A stretch of 64,000 bases of DNA from Clavaria fumosa (lineage: Eukaryota; Basidiomycota; Agaricomycetes; Agaricales; Clavariaceae). Under the pieces are notes generated by a model. It saw only the letters and a list, made by a program, of their open reading frames with translations, had not been told where the DNA came from and did not search any database. Positions 43,001 through 55,656 of this stretch are shown in pieces. The first letter of the stretch is position 1; each line of letters starts with the position of its first letter. The position numbers and the translations under genes were made by a program. The stretch is from NCBI GenBank assembly GCA_951802425.1, contig OX637796.1:1116001-1180000 (forward strand), given 5' to 3'.

Positions 43001-45726
43001 TCCAGTCATAGTCCCCAAGCCCTTGGGCATTACCGGCGGCCCGTTCGTGGTCCTGAGCTCCGCTTTTGAATCAGAAGCTCTCCTACAAGTCATGTTCTAT
43101 GCAATCTATAACATTCTTGTTACCACCGAATCTGCTGGCTACGCTCCTCCATCGGCGGAGGCTATTCTGGATCAGACGTTACATCTTGTCATGCTTGCAC
43201 TCGTTGAACGCGGGGCTGTTTTCAGCCATCTGTCTTCCATCAAATTTTTTGAAGAGGAGAAGACCCTTATTGATGTCATTTGTACTCTGGAGCATCACGA
43301 GAAGTACAAACCTTACAGGGCACGAGTAGAGTGGATTCTCTCTCTGATATCAGTTCACGTGCCGCATGAAGTGCAATCTCGTCGTCGGATGCATGGTGCA
43401 GATGCCGCGGCTCTCGATTCTGACGACTCTAGGAAGCGTGCAGCGAAAGCGCGACAGGAGGCAATCATGAAACAGATGAAGGCGCAACAAGCCAGCTTTG
43501 CAATAAATTTTGATGACGCCGACGAAGATGAAGACGAGGTTATGGTAGAAACCCCAGAAATTGTTTCCTACGGGACCTGCATAGTTTGTCAAGAAGATCT
43601 GAACGCTTCGAGGTCATTCGGGGCCCTTGGCCTCATTCAGCCGAGTCGTTTCATTCGACGTCATCCTGATAGTCAAATAATTTATTTGAATGAAGTCTTG
43701 CAAACATCGCCGACCTTAGACCGTTCATCTCCTACAGCCAGCTCTACCTTTCCCCCACGAGAGGCCGACTTGCAGGACGCCAAATTCTCTGGCTTTGAAG
43801 GCTTCCCTGCGCGATCCACCCGTTTCGGCTTGTACTCCTCAATCTGTAGCCACATGATGCATCTTGATTGCTTTCATGTCTATACTGTGTCAATCCGGGG
43901 ACGCCACAGGTCCCAAGGCACTAGAGGTCACCCAGAAAGCATACCACGAAAGGAATATATTTGCCCTCTTTGCAAAAGCCTTGGCAACGTCATTCTACCC
44001 GTAATCTGTCCACCTATGATCAACCTCAGCACAGTTTCATTCTCTGATTGGATTCGGGCAGCCGGTATCAGCATCTTAAAGTCGAAGCCAGACTCATTAC
44101 TGGAATCATTACAATTCAGAAACGGCACCGGAGAGTTTGTCTTTTGGAGTGCCCAGGACCCTGGTTATACCAGCTTGATGCGCAATTCCGACAAAGCCGA
44201 AAACCTTGATATTGTCAAGATGGTGGACACTCTCATGATTGTGTCGAAATCCATCTCCCAGCAAACAAGGCATCTCCGAGATCGAGCCGAACCTGAGCCA
44301 AACGAACGTGGAGCGGGTATCTATCTGCCTGAAGAATTGGTAAGCTATTCCATCGCTTGCATCGAAGTTGCACAGCGAGGAGTGGATTCCCGAGAGGGAT
44401 CGATGGCGTTCAATCTGTCGGATTCCCAGACCCGGATGATACGAGGCTTATTGGTTTGTTTGACGAAGTTGGCGGCAATGCACTTCAAGGGCCGGCTAGA
44501 CGAAGGTCGGGAGGCGATCCGGCAAGCAATTGTCAAGCGGTTGCTTCCAGAATGGAGTCGAACATCGCTCACTTCGTTCTCGTACCCGCTCCTGCTTCGA
44601 GATCCATTCACAGTACTCGTCGAAACGGCAGCCATTGCTCCGGAGATGCTACGCCACGTGTTGATCCTCGTTTACTATGCTTGTCTTGCTCGAACTGTGG
44701 TTGGACTGGTTTACATACTGAACAAGACGAAGAGTTACAACTCGTTTCAGATCGGACGTCGGAGTCACGAAGACATTTTCGGCGACACACGCATGTTCTT
44801 CATGTCAGTTGTCCGCCATTCACCTGTTGTTGAACATACAGCCACTTTAGTGTTTGACACATTTGGTGAAGCCCGGATTGAGAAGTTGTTGTACGCCTTC
44901 ACACTTCCCTTCCTTCGGCGTGCTGCAATTCTTTGTCAATCGGTTCTCCCTTCAGCCTTTCCAACTCCTTCATACCAGTCGAACGAATTGTGCGAGTATA
45001 TACGGCTCTTGCGCATGCTTGGCATCCCTCCACTATCTGATCTTCCCAAACATGATACGTTACAGAACGCTCTCTCTGGATGGTGTGCACATTATGGCCA
45101 CTCGCACGCTGCTTCGCAACTCAATTGCGGCTTGGTCTTGGACTACCCCACAGTCTATCGGATCGCCCGTCTCCCTCTTGTCCTGGATAACATTTTTGAA
45201 GACCACGAGAAAACGATGACATGCCATCGGTGTTTCACAGTTCCCGTGGATGCTGCCGTCTGCTTGATTTGCGGGATGATTTGCTGCATGCAGAGCACCT
45301 GCTGCATGGATGGCGATCGGATCAGCAGAGGCGAGTGCAACATGCATACGAGAGAGTACGTGTCTCATTGCCCTTGACCATATTTTCGCCACTCACGGAT
45401 GAGAGTAGTTGTGGTGGCGTCATCGGGTTATACTACCTTGTCAAACGATGTTCTCTGCTTTATCTGTATGCCGGCAACGGGACTTTCGCGCCGTCTCCCT
45501 ACTTGGATGTCCACGGAGAAGTGGATGTTTCTATGAGGTTTGTCAAATCCTCACACGCCACAGCGAGACATCTGAACTTGCGTTTTCTAGACGCGGTCGT
45601 AGACAGTACTTACATCACGTGCGATGGGAAGAGGTTCGCAAGACATGGCTCAATCACTCAATTCCTACCATTGTGGCGAGGAAGTTGGAGAGCTCTGTTG
45701 ACTTTGGTGGCTGGGAATCACTCTGA
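40011..45726 (+). CDS. UBR1: N-recognin E3 ubiquitin ligase UBR1, 1,814 aa
   Basis: This ligase recognises destabilising N-terminal residues (N-degron pathway) and ubiquitinates them with a Rad6-type E2 in cytosol and nucleus. Exons: 40011-40369, 40427-41403, 41454-42317, 42376-45355, 45409-45537, 45591-45726; phases agree and the sum is 1,815 codons. Domains in order: UBR-box zinc finger (about residues 115-195: CGRIFKKGESCFRCK, then CALDDSCVLCSRCF, GSCCDCGDEEAW); ClpS-like N-domain (about 265-345, ILWNDDKHSMEEVI); helical middle with RTGLWVRNGFAIRGQ; RING-H2 (about 1132-1265, CIVCQEDL ... CSHMMHLDCF ... CPLC); and the C-terminal UBLC/autoinhibitory domain with MTCHRCFTVPVDAAVCLICG and LYLYAGNGTFAPSPYLDVHG. 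It converges with the glutamyl-tRNA synthetase gene; the stops are 109 bp apart. Confidence 0.95.
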
Positions 45727-45835
45727 CTTGTATCGTACATACGCTATCTGGAGTCAAACCAGTTTTCTTGAGTAGGACAACAGTGGGGTTCTCAATTCGT
45801 TGAGCCCTGATGGAAGAGAGAAGGCGTTGGTCGTA

Positions 45836-48108
<2,273 letters not shown>

Positions 48109-48284
48109 TCAATGTTACGTAATACAGCTGAAACACGTTCAATCCATATTAGGTAATATCGTATGACCAGATGTCTGGTTAATTATTCGGAACTTCTTTC
48201 CCCTCCTCCTCATCGTTGCCGTTGTCCTCGTGGTCGTCGTCTGCGCCGTCGTGGCTTGCTATCCCGCTAACTGTCTTGATTGTT

Positions 48285-49682
48285 ATGACAGCATCATCGA
48301 TATCCGCTTCCTCTTCTTCCTCGCACGATGTCTCTAACACGGAAGAGAGAGTCGTGCGCTTCGATAACAAATGCATTCTTATACCCCAATCGTGCTTGGT
48401 CAAGTCGAGGATGGGCACCAAATCCTACTCACTACCTCTGTGGAAGAAAAGGCCATCTAATTCTCACTCTGTCTCCGACTCGGAACAGTGTGGACACGTC
48501 GTGCTGAAGGTCAAGATACCAAGGTCAGTTATATCGCGCTGGCAATAGTCGCCGCATCGATTTATCTCCTGCAGTTTCTCCTCGAAATCTCGCTCTCCTG
48601 GTAAAGACTGCAAGAATCTTCAACCACTTGCCCCTTGTCTTGTCCATCGAGAGCCTTTTGCAATGCGCCACCCACCGAGCTCGGCTCCACCCACCACCAA
48701 CACCACCGCCTCTACTTCGATCCCGAGATCGCGCACTAATCATCGGCACCTCTCATTCCCAGGCACCTCTCGCCACCAGGTCACTACTATACCCTTACGC
48801 CCTTGTTGCCCAGACTGCGTCCCCATCACTGAAGAATCGCTCAAGGAAGGTGACTCTTGGAAAGAACATTTCACTCGTGGTGCTCGTCGGAGACGGCGCA
48901 GCAGCACCGATAGCCCGATCTCACCTCAGACAGCGCAGCCCTGCCACGCTTCTACTTTCATGAACGCTGAAGATTGTGCGGGTAGCGTGCTGTCCGATTT
49001 CCACCCACGGCTTCCCCTCGCCGTCGACGAGGTAGACAAGCGCCGCAGATCTGTCGACGGAGATGCTTCGAAGTCATTGTGGCACGATATCTCTCTAGCC
49101 AAGCAGTGTCACGATGCCATGGTGGCCGCGGAACGCAGTTCAGCAGTTGCGCTTCCCGGCGTAGCCGTGCGCGACGAGGAGGAAGAAGATCAACTCTTCC
49201 CACTTCCCTCGCTCCGACGCTCGCCCTCCGTCTCACCCACAGCAAGTCCGCTCCCATCTACCTCACAACTGAATGCCGCCGCTGCTGGCTCCAAGGACAG
49301 CCTCACGCTGCATGTAACAATGTGCTCCTCACCTGCTGGGTCTTCTGCCTCCGACGATTCGTTCTACAGCATTCATACCCCCGTCCAGGCTCCTGCGTCT
49401 ACAGCATCATTCGTGCCCCCGCCCCCCTCCCCTTCATCGTTATCGCCGAGTAGCTTTCCCATCGCCACAGCGTCGTCTCCACCGAGCTCTTTGCATAGCG
49501 TTTCGCCCTCGTCATCACCCATGTTTCTGAGCGTGTCGCCACGTTCATCGCCCTCGCTATCAAGTACTTCGCCGCGGCCACGTAAGGCTTCGTTATCTTC
49601 CAGCCTCATCCGAGTGGGGGTGGACGTTCTCAAAGGTGTTAGCTCCATCAGCTTGGCGGGTGCCCCTGGGTTGAAGATATGA
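48285..49682 (+). CDS. Ser/Pro-rich protein with conserved N-terminal basic block, 448 aa
   Basis: Exon 1 is 48285-48523, a 51-bp intron follows (GTCAGT to CTGCAG), and exon 2 is 48575-49682, giving 449 codons in frame. The first part has a compact patterned block (EERVVRFDNKCILIPQ, then TKSYSLPLWKKRP and HVVLKVKIP). It resembles a conserved segment of uncharacterised Agaricomycete proteins, from memory. The remainder is Ser/Pro-rich with long runs such as PPPPSPSSLSPSSF and few charged residues, likely disordered. The C-terminus returns to a hydrophobic helix (LIRVGVDVLKGVSSISL). The start is the first ATG in frame; the frame is open 23 codons upstream. Function unknown. Confidence 0.65.
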
Positions 49683-50166
49683 GTTCCAGCTTTCACATAT
49701 TCCAATCTATCTTCTACTTGCTTATAATATCCCTTTCTTCTCGCACACAATATTCATTCACAATCATTGACTAGCCATGTCATTGTATTCGTTCTCCGTG
49801 TCACGATTTTCACCTTTGACAAAATATGCTATTGTAACTAGTTAATGGACTGCCATCAAGTGAAACATAATTGTTTGGAACAGTTGGATCATCAGCAAAC
49901 AAAGGAGATACATGGCAAGTATATCACCAGTATATATTGGCTCTGGGTGATCGGATGGGTGGCTTCCCTGGCCCTGGACCTGCAGGAGGTCGCGATGCAT
50001 TCCGAATTAGGAAGTTGCCACAGCCTGTCGAATTAGCCGCTGCTGTGGAGTTGAATGGTCACCGTAACACCATTCCACGTCGTGGCGCGAGGAATGTACA
50101 GCTTTTATTATGCCTATGCCATAAGGGGATGAATTGCATTATTATAGGCAAAACACTTCGTAATAT
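49683..50166. other. Intergenic, convergent 3' flanks
   Basis: This separates the Ser/Pro-rich gene (+) from the glycosyltransferase gene (-). Short open frames only; nothing recognised. Confidence 0.4.
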
Positions 50167-51390
50167 TTACTTTGCTAAACCGGGGTGCGAGGAGTCTTCA
50201 GCGGCCAGCGCGTTCGCAAGGATGCCTCGCTCGAGTTCTTCCCTCCAATCACTTCCTCTGCCAGCGCTCACATCACTCAGCGCGAGCTTGCGCTGCACGA
50301 CGAGGCTGGGGACAACCGAGTAGGCGCGGAGGCGGCCGCTACGGACCAGCCAGGCGAGTGCCTGGTCGACTGCGCGTGAGTAGGCGAAGGGCGGGTGCCG
50401 GAGGTGTAGATGCAGTCGCCGTGCGCCCTCTGACGAAAGCAGGTAGGCGTGCGTGCAACGCGGCGAATTGGACGGGTGGAGCGCGTGTATCCGGTACGAA
50501 GAGGTGGAAGAGACATCCGGGGTCCGCGCCATCGCGGGGTAGTAGGACTCATTTGACCAGCAGTGACCTAAAAAGACGATGTCCCAACCGGGAGGGATGC
50601 TATGCCATAGCTGCGCGAGGCGCTCATGTATGTCCTGCTCCATATCGACGTCGTCCTCAAGCACTAGGGTCACGCCGAGTCGGGGACTATTCGCAGCCAG
50701 ACGTATCACGCTCAGGTGAGAATGCCAGCAGGCGACCTTCGCGGCGGTCAGTAGCTGATAGTCCGAAAGTCCATGACGGTAGGCGGGTATGTTGTCATCT
50801 TCTCGAGCGCAAGTCAGAGGCTGCGACTGAGAGGAGCCACGAGGGAATGCGACTGTCGAAGAGTTATCCAGATGGGGGCCATTCTTAGACGTTGACTTTA
50901 AGCATGTCCAGAGATCTGATCCTGCAGGTCCAATCTCGTCTTCAGAGGTCGCGAGAGCGTTGATGTTCTCTGGCCATCGAAAGCTGGCTACTCTGTTCGC
51001 CATGGAGGTTGGCGATCGTTGTGTTCGGACGTGCTCCATAATTCGGGAAACAATCGGGTCGGTTGATTCCATGGCGTCAAAATAAGTCCAGCGGAGCCCA
51101 AGAGCAGTGCGGAAGGTGTCAAATACGCGCCGTCGGTCTTTTCGGCGGGCTAGAGAAATAACATAGATTCTTGAAGCGACACCCAGGGTCTCATATAGAC
51201 TGCTTGTGGAGATATTCGTTGACGTTGCAAGGTATGGGTCTCGAATAGAGAGGTAGGAGAGAGACGATGCGAAGGAAAAATAACAGACGGCCAGGAATGC
51301 AGAGCCAGATAAAAGGGCGATTCCGAATCGCGCAAGGCCCTGGTAACGTGTGTCAATACAATGTTCGCGAGGCGTTCCACAGGCAAGCAT
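50167..51390 (-). CDS. Glycosyltransferase family 25-like, type II membrane protein, 407 aa
   Basis: This is a single-exon frame from the first ATG. It has a short cytosolic N-terminus, then a membrane anchor (GIALLSGSAFLAVCYFSF, about residues 26-43), the layout of a Golgi type II glycosyltransferase. The lumenal domain begins with RIYVISLARRKDRR, the family 25 (LPS biosynthesis-type) opening. It continues with ACWHSHLSVIRLA, the metal-binding LVLEDDVDME (DxD-like) and GWDIVFLGHCW, then CTHAYLLSSEGARRL and a DQAL motif (VDQALAWLV). All match the order in GT25 proteins. The donor and acceptor sugars cannot be told from sequence. A low-complexity insertion separates the first two motifs. Confidence 0.85.
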   Translation of the reverse strand: MLACGTPREHCIDTRYQGLARFGIALLSGSAFLAVCYFSFASSLSYLSIRDPYLATSTNISTSSLYETLGVASRIYVISLARRKDRRRVFDTFRTALGLRWTYFDAMESTDPIVSRIMEHVRTQRSPTSMANRVASFRWPENINALATSEDEIGPAGSDLWTCLKSTSKNGPHLDNSSTVAFPRGSSQSQPLTCAREDDNIPAYRHGLSDYQLLTAAKVACWHSHLSVIRLAANSPRLGVTLVLEDDVDMEQDIHERLAQLWHSIPPGWDIVFLGHCWSNESYYPAMARTPDVSSTSSYRIHALHPSNSPRCTHAYLLSSEGARRLHLHLRHPPFAYSRAVDQALAWLVRSGRLRAYSVVPSLVVQRKLALSDVSAGRGSDWREELERGILANALAAEDSSHPGLAK

Positions 51391-51683
51391 CTCAAGGGCC
51401 GAAGTCAAAAGAAGACCGCAAATGGGCGAGAGTCATACGGAGGTGGAAGGTAAAAAGCCTGACGTCTGACCTGGTAAGAGTTAGCACGTGCCAATTGTCA
51501 CCAAGTCTGGTGCCATTTCCATCATATCATCATTGGATGTCTGGATATTCTTTCCTATCATATCCACGGTCCATAGCACATATTCAAGGTATAAGGCTAC
51601 ATTACAATAAGTCTAAGAGATATGTATCTTGCTGAGAAGTAGTGCTAGTAATAAGTAAACTGAATGCCAGCGGTCATGGCGCT
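51391..51683. other. Short intergenic, upstream of the glycosyltransferase gene
   Basis: This lies between the glycosyltransferase start and the MSH1 stop, both minus strand. It contains the promoter and 5' UTR of the former; no motif was assigned. Confidence 0.4.
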
Positions 51684-54600
51684 TCATAATTTTTGGATAT
51701 GTTGCAGCGTGGACAGAGAAACGGAGGGACTGGGTATTTGAGGATCGCGCGATTTCATGAATTGAAGAACAGCTCTTGCCACTGATACGGCAGAGATTGG
51801 CATCCCAGCCAGCTGTGCGACTTTTAAACCATGACTATCACGACTGACTCCAGGACTCAAGCGATAAGAGTAAGCAGTGTGATCTGACTGTTGCACAAAT
51901 TGAGAAGGACGATAGAAAGGTAAAATTTTGACAAAAGAGCCCACTCACGGGAGATTCGTCAATGTCAGTGCAGAAGAAGGATACGTTCTCAAAGACACCT
52001 TGCCCCTTGTTGTCTTCTGTGCAGCCTAGCATGTCGGCAAGCTCATGAAAGTGCGTAGCGAATAGAGCGCGGCAACCATTGACAGTTACGAGATGATGAA
52101 TGGTGGCAAACGCAATCGCAAGGCCGTCCTGGACTGTGGTTCCCCTACCTACTTCATCCATAATCACCTATTCAAATAGTGTTTATTTAAGTTTGAGTCA
52201 ATCTAAACACCAGCGGAAAGGAATATCTACCAAACTGTTTGGTGTCGCGCGCCTGAGAATTTCAGCGGTTTCCAGCATCTCGACCATGAACGTACTCTTG
52301 TCACGGAAAAGGTCATCTTGAGCACCGATTCTGGAAAACACTTGGTCCACAAGACCAATAGTAGCAAAATCCGCCGGTACGAATGACCCAATTTGCGCCA
52401 AGATAGCTATAAGGGCTGTCTGACGAAGGAACGTGGACTTCCCTGCCATATTCGGCCCGGTGATAACATGCAAATGTGAGCGCGATGTCAAGGCCACCGA
52501 GTTGGGCATGAAAACTCTGCTGCTCCGCAGCAAACCCAGCTCCACTGTTGGATGGCGGCCGTTGTGGACCTCGTAGGAATTGCTGAGGGGCGGTAAGAAT
52601 TGTTGAGTGGAATGCTGTAGATAAAACCTACTCTTCCGTTATAACAGGTCTGACGAAGTTCATCTCGTTCGCGAGGCAAGCGAAAGCCAGTGTGACGTCG
52701 AGCTCATCAATGATACGCGCATTTCGACGCAATGGGTCGGAATGTATAATTATCTAGGCGGACGATGTGGACAAAGTTCAGCTGAAAAGAAACAAGCGAA
52801 GCCAGTATTCACCGACCTCATTCCGTAGCAGATCGAAAGCATCCTTTTCAGCGGCCATCAAGGCCGTAGTTGTATCTAAAATCTGTACGCCCAACGTAGT
52901 CCACGGCTGTTAATGCAACCATTGAACACAATTCTCTCAACTATTACAGTAGTTGGCATGACAGACCTCGTAAAAGTAGCACCTCGTTGAACCACTCTCC
53001 GCGATGCGCGTAAAGTGCCCTGATGATTCCAGGACCTTCTTGTCCCGCTTCGCTTTCCCCAGGTGAACGTGCATCCCGTGCGCTGGGGACGATCGAAGGG
53101 TCAAAGAAGGGGCACCTGTTGGAGGTATGCTTAGTTCAATGCAGTCAACTAATGCATATAATACATTGATACCGTATTGATGTCGGAGGCGCTGTTGCAG
53201 CTCTTCCCGCGAGGCGAGCAGACGCGCATGCCTCTGATGAAGTTCTTGTAATGTGCTTGTAAAACTGAGCGGTCCGTCAGGAATTGGGAGGCCGACCAGT
53301 GCAATATGCCACGGTTCACCTGGGTTGTATCATCCATCTCGTCCAACCTTCATGTCTGGGTGCAGTGCCAAATGGAGTCGAGAGCTGGTCGCCGCCCATT
53401 TCACCTTCGGAGGGTTCGACACCAAAGGGCTCCTCTGAATCTGAGGAAGGACTTCGCAATGCACAGCTTATCTTCTGTGATAATTCCTCAAGGTTGCACA
53501 TCCGTACTATCAGAGCGTCAATGCTAGACCAATGTTCTAGATCGATAGTTCCGTCTGCTTGCCCCTCCGTTCTCTCGCGTTCAACTCGTTCCCGTATCGA
53601 AGACCACACGGATATGGTTGATTTAATTGTGAACAGGTCGGGAAGGTCGCCGCGGCCGAGCAGAAACTTCTGAACCGTGCGCGTCACATCCTCTGTACTA
53701 GCTAGAGCGGCTGTGAGATCGATTCGTAAATGCGGTCTTGCGTGGAAGAAGGCCACAAGCGACTGGCGAGCGTTGATTTCCTTAATTGATGTGGACGGCG
53801 AGCCTATGTACGTGTTCCATACGTCAGACGTATCATCACTATCAATAAAGAATGAAAACCTACAAAGCCACCTTGCCAACAGCCTTGTGCCACCATTGGT
53901 AACGGTTCGCTTGATGACATTGAATAAACTCCCAACTACTCCACCCTCGCCGAAGCTGTGTCGGATTTCCAAAGCTTGGATTGTATGTGCATCAATCTGC
54001 ATGCGACCTTCCTTGGCTTCTCGATTCGGAAGCGAAAGCTGAGGCATGTGTTCCAGCAGATGCGCATGCAAGAAGGTCGTCAGCAATCCGACAGCTGACA
54101 CTTCGATGGATGAGAGGGCAGCGACCCTTGGTCGGGACATATCCGTAGTGATATTGTCAGTCGTTTCCGACCCTTGGAAAGGTGGGGTATTGCTCTCCTC
54201 TGATACGATATACGAGGTGGGGATATCGAACTCCATCAGAGCGACACGAATCGGATGGGAAGGACAATCTTCAAGTGAACGGTCGAGTATAACCTCTCGA
54301 GGGCTAATCCTCGCCAGCTCGTCGCGTACGGAGTCGGAGTCCGAAGTTTTGACAAAGAATTCGCCTGTTGAGACATCGATCCATGCCAGCCCGACGGAAG
54401 AAGGCGCATAGGATGTTTTGTTCGCTCTAATGGCTAAGAGGTAATTGTTCACATACTGATTCACAAAAGGTTCGTTGATGAGGGTGCCAGGGGTAATGAC
54501 TCGAACAACGCGTCGGTCAAAGCCCGCCTTTGTTTCTGAAGCAGCAGCGCGCGGAAACTCCTCGCACATAGCAACGAAACGTTTATTTTGCTGAACAAGG

Positions 54601-55501
54601 ATCTTGAGGTATTTGTCAAGATGTGCAAGCGGAAATCCACACATAAGGATACGGTGCCCATCCCATTGTCTCGAAGTGAGCTTGATGTTCAATAGACGGG
54701 AGATTTCGGCTGCTTGGTCAAAATAGGACTGCAACATAATTGAATGCGCGGCTAGGAGACCTTACACTGGGTAACGCACTTCATAGAATTGGCCGACGCG
54801 AGTAAGAAGCAGGCAATGTGGAAATACGGATAGATTCCTCAATATTTCAGTAGCTAATTGATTTCGTGGCTGATCTGCGGGTATTGCATCTGGTGAACGA
54901 GATGTGATGTTACACATATTCAGACAGTGAAACGCTGATACTAACCGTCGTCCGTCTGGGTCTTGCGTTTTGTCCGCGTTTTTCGCGTTTTTCGCGCTTT
55001 TGGTGCCTGTTTGACTTGCTCAGCTGCGTCATCTTCTAAATGCTCTTGTGCTACAGCCAAGTCGCGCGTCTGGTCTGTTATTATGCAACTGGTTTGAAAA
55101 TTCAATATAGACTTCAGATTGTAATGGAGTACCTTTCTCAAAGAGTATTGAGTCCTCGACTTGTTCGCCAGTCGCAGTTGTGACGTCAATTTTAGTCGCA
55201 GAAGCTGACTGGAAATAAGAAAGCCACAAGAGGAGAACAGTAGGCGATAATAACACGTACCAGTTATGCTACGCCGCTTCGTAGGACGAGCAAGTTTCGC
55301 AACAGTTTCGGCGCGCTCTCCACGAGGGACTGGTAGATCGGCGAATTGCTTTTTCGTTACGATGGTACCCTTACGTACGGGACGCGTGCGCGCCGCGACA
55401 GCAGAGCCGGCAGGAGAAGTTGAATAGACTGAGCAAAAGAGCGAGATAGCTAAGCGAACGCGATGTTCAAAGCAAAGACAACGACGAGCAAGAGTTAGCA
55501 T
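51684..55501 (-). CDS. MSH1: Mitochondrial MutS homologue MSH1, 1,062 aa, 12 exons
   Basis: This mismatch-binding ATPase maintains mitochondrial DNA. Exons (minus): 55501-55261, 55204-55133, 55074-54946, 54889-54780, 54728-53320, 53264-53173, 53115-52967, 52906-52817, 52753-52632, 52582-52231, 52167-51949, 51887-51684; 1,063 codons with all phases matching. The N-terminus ([20 protein letters not shown]) is an Arg-rich amphipathic presequence. The mismatch-recognition domain has [19 protein letters not shown] (the F-Y-E motif that contacts DNA). Walker A is [13 protein letters not shown], Walker B is [11 protein letters not shown], and ATHFHEL follows. No MutL-type or GIY-YIG domain follows, as in fungal MSH1. 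An in-frame ATG also exists at 55645, but the downstream one is followed by the better targeting peptide. Confidence 0.92.
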
Positions 55502-55656
55502 ACAGAAACGTAGAACGCGTGCCCCGAGGCCCTCGACGTACGCGGTGACTGAGTTTATGTCTGTTTGGTTTTGGTAGTTTATGTCATCCAATCGTACCAA
55601 ATAGGCCCAAATATGATGACGCTCGGATTTTGATTGCTCAAACATTGTGCCGCCTG
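55502..55656. promoter_or_regulatory. Compact bidirectional promoter MSH1 / RGP1
   Basis: Only 155 bp separate the two divergent ATGs. Both genes must draw core promoter and 5' UTR from this interval or from inside each other. If the MSH1 start at 55645 were used the gap would be 11 bp. No TATA box was seen. Confidence 0.5.

Noticed and set aside
48958..49750. Minus-strand frames over the Ser/Pro-rich gene
   Set aside because: Shadows of a Ser/Pro-rich coding exon, which yields long antisense frames.
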